This document shows, piece by piece, positions 58,901 to 64,000 of a DNA stretch of 64,000 nucleotides (its first letter is position 1; the number at the start of each line of letters is the position of its first letter). Position numbers and translations under genes: made by a program. Source of the DNA: Penium margaritaceum (taxonomy: Eukaryota; Streptophyta; Zygnematophyceae; Desmidiales; Peniaceae); the NCBI GenBank assembly GCA_023375785.1, contig SZWC01002444.1, positions 90,485 to 154,484 of the forward strand. The letters run 5' to 3'. The notes beneath the pieces are model-generated. The model was given only the letters and a program-made list of their open reading frames with translations. It did no database searches and was not told where the DNA came from.

Positions 58901-59486
58901 AAGCTGAAATCTCCGCAAGTGCGCAAGGACCATCACCAGCCCATCTGCCGACCACAGCTCCCTCAAGATCGACCTCTCCTCAGCTTTCATCCTCCTGCAC
59001 CTCGTCCCTCAACTCGTCCGCCACCTGCTACCTTGAACTCTCCGCATTACTAGCATGTCTGTTTCCAGCATCATCTTCTCTATCGACGTCACTTGAGTCT
59101 TTTCTCCTTCCTCCAACTCTCCAAAGCACCTCGCCGCCACCTCAAACTTCATCGTTCTGTAACTCTATCATAACTGCCCAGCTGCTGTCACTAGCCTTTC
59201 ACCCTCCCTTTGAGCTCACCTCTGACTCCACTCTTCTCTCGCACCTGCAAGCACAGCATCCAACAGCATGGATGCATGAACTCACTCCTCCAGTTGCTTC
59301 TCTCTCTCTCCTACAGTTTCTCTGGAACATGCATAAGGATTCCAACCTCCTCTCCTTTGGTGAACCGTTCAGCAGCAGCCCTTCTCATCTTCTCCTTGGG
59401 ACGAAGCCGGCTGCCCACCAATCCCCTCATCCAACTGAAAAGCAACTGGCCTCCCTTCTTGGCCTCTTTCTTGCAAGCCGTGTGAT
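58901..59486 (+). other. Rest of element 3 interior
   Basis: C-rich sequence with further Ser/Pro-rich open frames, one of which runs through the purine tract into the 3' LTR. That argues against a conserved product end there. No domain is recognised. Confidence 0.5.
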
Positions 59487-59498
59487 CTTGAAGGGGGC
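59487..59498 (+). other. Polypurine tract of element 3
   Basis: CTTGAAGGGGGC immediately precedes the 3' LTR. Confidence 0.88.
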
Positions 59499-60545
59499 TG
59501 TCAGAATCTTGATCAAGCCTCACACGGCTCAACCGGGTTCTCCTCTGTCTCCCTGGCGTCATTCAACTCTCCCCTGGACACCCACTCAGAAGGAAATGGA
59601 AAAGCCAGTCTGGTCCCGGTTCACCTCCCGCGTCCCGCCGCCTGAACGGCTCAGACGGTACGACCAATCGGACTTCTCCGGCCTGACAATCCGACTGTCC
59701 GAACCCACCACGATCAACGCCAACGGACCTCCGACGCCACGTAACCACCAGCAAGATCTACTGACAACAGTCCTGCTCCCTGGCCCGTTCGCCGTGGCTA
59801 CAACCAAGGCTCGGCAGAAGAAGCACGTCCTCCACTCAACCTGGGAGGACTCCAAAGAGCACAAGATCATGCAGAGCCGCACCGCACCTCCGCATCGCGC
59901 CTCCGTACCGCACCGACACAGAAGCAGCAGCAGCAGTACAATGGCGGCTGCGGCTTCACATCTCACATCGCCCTCCCTAATGGGTGTAGGCACCTGAACT
60001 CTAGCCCCAGGACTAGCTAGACCTATACAGTACTAAAAGCAGTAGGACCCTTGTATTCTATTTGCCTCATTCAATTCCTTCTAAATTACCTTCATCATCG
60101 TTTCCTCAGCCTTATTCCCATCTATGACCTCATCGCTCTCATCGCTCGGATTGTTGCCTCCGCTCAATCATCTAATCGCTTCCGCACAAGGGTGTCGCCC
60201 CTCAGCCTCTCGCTTGCACACAGGCCTCTGGCCCTCATTCAGCTGTGCCTTGCAATCAATCCTCAAAGCTGTTGTCCGCTTCTCCCTTGCTACTGTGTCC
60301 GAATCGCGGTGACCTTTTCGCCTGCGCTTCGGTGTCCAACGTTTCCATACTTCTGAAGTGCCGCTTCTCATTTCTTATCCTCAGCGCTTTGTCGCTTTCG
60401 CTCCTCGCGCTGCCTTCTCTAGCCCTCCCGATTCTGCTCCCGCTGTGACGTCATCTTCCGTCAGCCTTCCGCACCTTCATGGTAGCTTCCGGGCAATTTG
60501 CTTCTCTGCTTCTCTGTATGCTCCGCTGTTCCCATTTTCTTGACA
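59499..60545 (+). repeat. 3' LTR of element 3
   Basis: 1047 bp. It differs from the 5' LTR by about 6% and by a short extra CGCATCGCGCCTCCG-like stretch near 59890. Confidence 0.94.
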
Positions 60546-63500
60546 TTCCCAACCCATTGTTTCCCCCTCTGACCATTTGTGACTCGTGTTATGAGCTTTC
60601 AACATTAACCACACACTGTGAAATTCTTTTGGTCATGGTTAGTGGTATATGCCTACTTTGCTTTGTCACTGTACATGGTTGCCACGCCGTGTCACTACGT
60701 ATTGAAGGTCTTTGTGCTTTCTAGTTGATAGCTAGTGTTCCCAAACCATTGTTACCCCCTCTGACTATCTGTGACTCTTGTTGTGAGTTGTCAACGTTGA
60801 CCACATGAAGTGGAATTTTTTGGTCATGGTCAGTGACATTTGCATACTTTGGTTGGTCACTGTGCATGGTAGCCACACTGTGCCACTGCATATTGAAGTT
60901 CTTTGTACTTGCTAGTTGATAACTAGTATTCACAAACCATTGCTTCCCCCTCTGACCATTTGTGACTCGTATTATGAGTTGTCAAAGTTGATCACACATA
61001 GTGACATTCTTTGGTCATGGTCGGTAACATATGCCAACTTTGGTTGGTCATTGTACATGGTAGCCACACCGTGCCACTACTTATTGAAGGTCCTTGTGCT
61101 TGCTAGTTGATAACTGGTGTTCCCAAACCATCGTTTCCCCCTCTGACCATTTGTGGCTCGCATTATGAGTTGTCAACGTTGACCACACACAGCGGATTTG
61201 TTTGGTCAAAGGCAGTATATATGCCTACTTTGGTCGGTCATTGTGCATGGTAGCCACACCGTGCTACTACTTATTGAAGTTCGTTGTACTTGCTATTTGA
61301 AAACTAATATTACAAAACCATTGTTTCCCCCTCTGACCATTTGTGACTCGTGTTATGGCTTGTGAACGTTGACCACCCATATTGAAATTCTTTGGTCATG
61401 GTCAGTGACACATGCCTAGTTTGGTTTTTCGGTGTGCATAGTAGCCACACCGTGCCACTACTTATTGAAGTTCTTTGTCCTTTCTAGTTGATTCATAGGG
61501 TTCCCAAACCATTGTCTCTCCCTCTGACCATTTGTGACTCGTGTTATGAGTTGTCGATGTTGACCACACATAGTGGACTTCTTTGGTCATAGTCAGTGAC
61601 GTATGCATCCTTTGGTTGGTCACTGTGCACGCTAGCCACGCTGAGCCACTACTTGTAGAAGGTCTTTATACTTGCTAGTTGATAACTAGTGTTCCCAACC
61701 CATTGTTTCCCCCTCTGACCATTTGTGACTCGTGTTATGAGTTTTCAACATTGACCACACACTGTGAAATTCTTTTGGTCATGGTTAGTGGCATATGCCT
61801 ACTTTGGTTTGTCACTGTACATGCTTACCACACCGTGTCACAACGTATTGAAGGTATTTGTGATTTTTAGGTGGTAGCTAGTGTTCCCAAACCATTGTTA
61901 TCCCCTCTGACAATCTGTGACTCTTGTTGTGAGATGTCAACGTTGACCACATGAAGTGAAATTCTTTGGTCCTGGTCAGTGACATATGCATACTTTGGTT
62001 GGTCACTGTGCATGGTAGCCACACTGTTCCACTACATATTAAAGGTCTTTGTACTTGCTAGTCGATAACTAGTATTCCAAAACCATTGGTTTCCCCTCTG
62101 ACCATTTGTGACTCGTGTCATGGGTTGTGAACGTTGACCATCCATATTGAAATTCTTTGGTCATGGTCAGTGACATATGCCTAGTTTGGTTGTTCGGTGT
62201 GCATAGTAGCCACACCGTGCCACTACTTATTGAATTTCTTTGTCGTTTCGAGTCGATATATAGGATTCCCAAACCATTGTCTCTCCCTCTGACCATTTGT
62301 GACTCGTGTTATGAGTTGTCAATGTTGACCACACATAGTGGACTTCTTTGGTCATAGTCAGTGACGTTTTTATCCTTTGGTTGGTTACTGTGCACGCTAG
62401 CCACACCGTGCCACTACTTGTTGAAGGTCTTTGTACTTGCTAGTTGATAACTAGTGTTCCCAACCCATTGTTTCCCCCTCTGACCATTTGTGACTTGTGT
62501 TATGAGTTTTCAACGTTGACCACACAGTGTGAAATTCTTTTGGTCATGGTTAGTGGCATATGCCTACTTTGGTTTGTCACTTTACATGTTTTCAATGCTG
62601 TGTCACTACATATTGAAGGTCTTTGTGCTTTCTAGTTGATAGCTAGTGTTCCCAAACCATTGTTACCCCCTCTGACTATCTGTGACTCTTGTTGTGAGTT
62701 GTCAACGTTGACCACATTAACTGAAATTCGTTGGTCCTGGTCAGTGATATATGCATACTTTGGTTGGTCACTGTGCATGGTAGCCACACTATGCCACTAC
62801 ATTTTGAAGGTCTTTGTACTTGCTAGTCGATAACTAGTATTCACAAAGCATTATTTCCCCCTCTGACCATTTATGACTCGTGTTATGAGTTTTCAAAGTT
62901 GACCACACATAGTGACATTCTTTGGTCATGGTCAGTGACATATACCTACTTTGGTTGGTCATTGTACATGGTAGCCACATCGTGCCACTAATTATTGAAG
63001 GTCTTTGTGCTTGCTAGTTGATACCTGGTGTTTCCAAACCATCGTTCCCCCCTCTGACCATTTGTGACTCGTATTATGAGTTGTCAATGTTGACCACACA
63101 CAGCGGATTTCTTTGGTCAAAGGCAGTACATATGCCTATTTTGACCTTTCATTGTGCATGGAACCCACACCGTGCTACTACTTATTGAAGGTCGTTGTAC
63201 TTGCTAGTTTAAAACTAATATTCCGAAACCATTGATTCCCCTTCTGACCATTTGTGACTCGTGTTATGGGGGTGAACGTTGACCACCCATATTGAAATTC
63301 TTTGGTCATGGTCAGTGACATATGCCTAGTTTGGTTGTTCGGTGTGCATAGTAGCCACACTGTGCCACTACTTATTGAAGTTCTTTGTCCTTTCTAGTCG
63401 ATACATAGGGTTCCCAAACCATTGTCTCTCCCTTTCACCATTTGTGACTCGTGTTATGAGTTGTCAATGTTGACCACACATAGTGGACTTCTTCGGTCAT

Positions 63501-64000
63501 AGTGAGTGACGTATGCATCATTTGGTTGGTCACTGTGCACGCTAGCCACACCGTGCCACTACTTGTTGAAGGTCTTTGTACTTGCTAGTTGATAACTAGT
63601 GTTCCCAACCCATTGTTTCCCCCTCTGACCATTTGTCACTCGTGTTATGAGTTTTCAACGTTGACCACACACTGTGAAATTCTTTTCGTCATGGTTAGTG
63701 GCTTATGCCTACTTTGGTTTGTCACTGTATATGGTCAACACACTGTGTCACTATGTATTGAAGGTCTTTGTGCTTTCTAGTTGATAGCTAGTGTTCCCAA
63801 ACCATTGTTACCCCCTCTGACTATCTATGACACAAGCTGTGAGTTGTCAACGTTGACCACATGAAGTGAAATTCGTTGGTCCTGGTCAGTGACACATGCA
63901 TACTTTGATTGGTCACTGTGCATGGTAGCCACAATGTGCCACTACATATTGAAGGTCTTTGTACTTGCTAGTCGATAACTAGTATTCACAAACCATTGTT
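60546..64000 (+). repeat. HOR satellite, block 5 (runs off the window)
   Basis: Resumes the A monomer cut by element 3. Further A monomers start at 61679, 62444 and 63589. The 61679-62444 unit is a 4-mer (765 bp) whose third monomer is a C/E hybrid (from about 62059), and 62444-63589 is a standard 6-mer (1145 bp). The array continues past the window edge. Confidence 0.97.

Larger units (their letters stand above)
56673..60545 (+). mobile_element. LTR element 3, short, without pol
   Basis: A 3873-bp LTR element on the plus strand. Its LTRs are at 56673-57706 (1034 bp) and 59499-60545 (1047 bp), flanked by a perfect 5-bp duplication TTCCC (56668-56672 and 60546-60550). The LTRs differ by about 6% plus a few small length changes. 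A near-perfect initiator-Met primer site follows the 5' LTR and CTTGAAGGGGGC precedes the 3' LTR. The interior is only about 1.8 kb, Ser/Pro/Leu-rich in its open frames, with no pol domain and no clear gag. Ends (TGTCAGAAT...CTGACA) resemble elements 1 and 2, but the LTR sequence is different. It is a non-autonomous (LARD/TRIM-like) copy. Confidence 0.94.

Noticed and set aside
2545-64000. Regular repeats as a CRISPR array
   Set aside because: The whole 191-bp monomer is repeated with no unique spacers, in a eukaryotic retroelement context.

Overview
This window is non-coding, repeat-dominated eukaryotic nuclear DNA. About 44.5 kb of the 64 kb is one tandem satellite with a monomer of about 191 bp. 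Six diverged monomer types (called A to F here; 192, 191, 191, 190, 191 and 191 bp) follow one another in fixed order, giving a 1146-bp higher-order repeat (HOR) that runs from about 2545 to the end of the window. I see no host protein gene, rRNA or functional tRNA gene. The host looks like a green plant or alga. Three LTR elements carry a primer-binding site equal or nearly equal to the complement of the 3' end of plant initiator tRNA-Met, and the fourth matches the anticodon arm of the same tRNA. The species cannot be told from this. A HOR satellite interrupted by LTR elements suits a centromere or a large heterochromatic block, but that is inference.

Layout. 1-108 is a CT microsatellite. 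494-1333 is a probable small DNA transposon with inverted repeats of about 85 bp. 1835-2445 is a minisatellite of about 155 bp whose units contain that same terminal sequence. From about 2545 the HOR satellite runs in five blocks (2545-10475, 14206-26532, 30160-34691, 40444-56672, 60546-64000), split by four LTR elements. Element 1 (10476-14205, minus) and element 2 (26533-30159, plus) are two subfamilies of one short gag-only family with LTRs of about 600 bp. Element 3 (56673-60545, plus) is a different short element with LTRs of about 1035 bp. The fourth (34692-40443, minus) is a nearly full-length, young Ty1/Copia element with gag, protease, integrase, reverse transcriptase and RNase H.

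How the parts relate. Elements 2, 3 and the Copia copy are flanked by exact 5-bp target duplications, and element 1 by a near match. Where no gap or monomer duplication interferes, the monomer order continues across an insertion, so the HOR existed before these elements landed. By eye the LTR pairs differ by about 5% (element 1), 6% (elements 2 and 3) and 1% (Copia), so the Copia insertion is much the youngest. Elements 1 to 3 lack pol and must have been moved by another element. The Copia copy uses a different part of the primer tRNA, so its family is an unlikely helper.

Notable signals are: a degraded tRNA-Arg-like module with A box, B box and T6 run inside the Copia LTR; a short conserved gag-like domain as the only recognisable product of elements 1 and 2; hybrid monomers, 5-, 7- and 8-mer HOR variants, and a 14-bp fold-back junction in the satellite; and two HOR patches 36 kb apart that share rare variants. 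Six single-N characters look like collapsed assembly gaps, so local copy numbers near them are unreliable.
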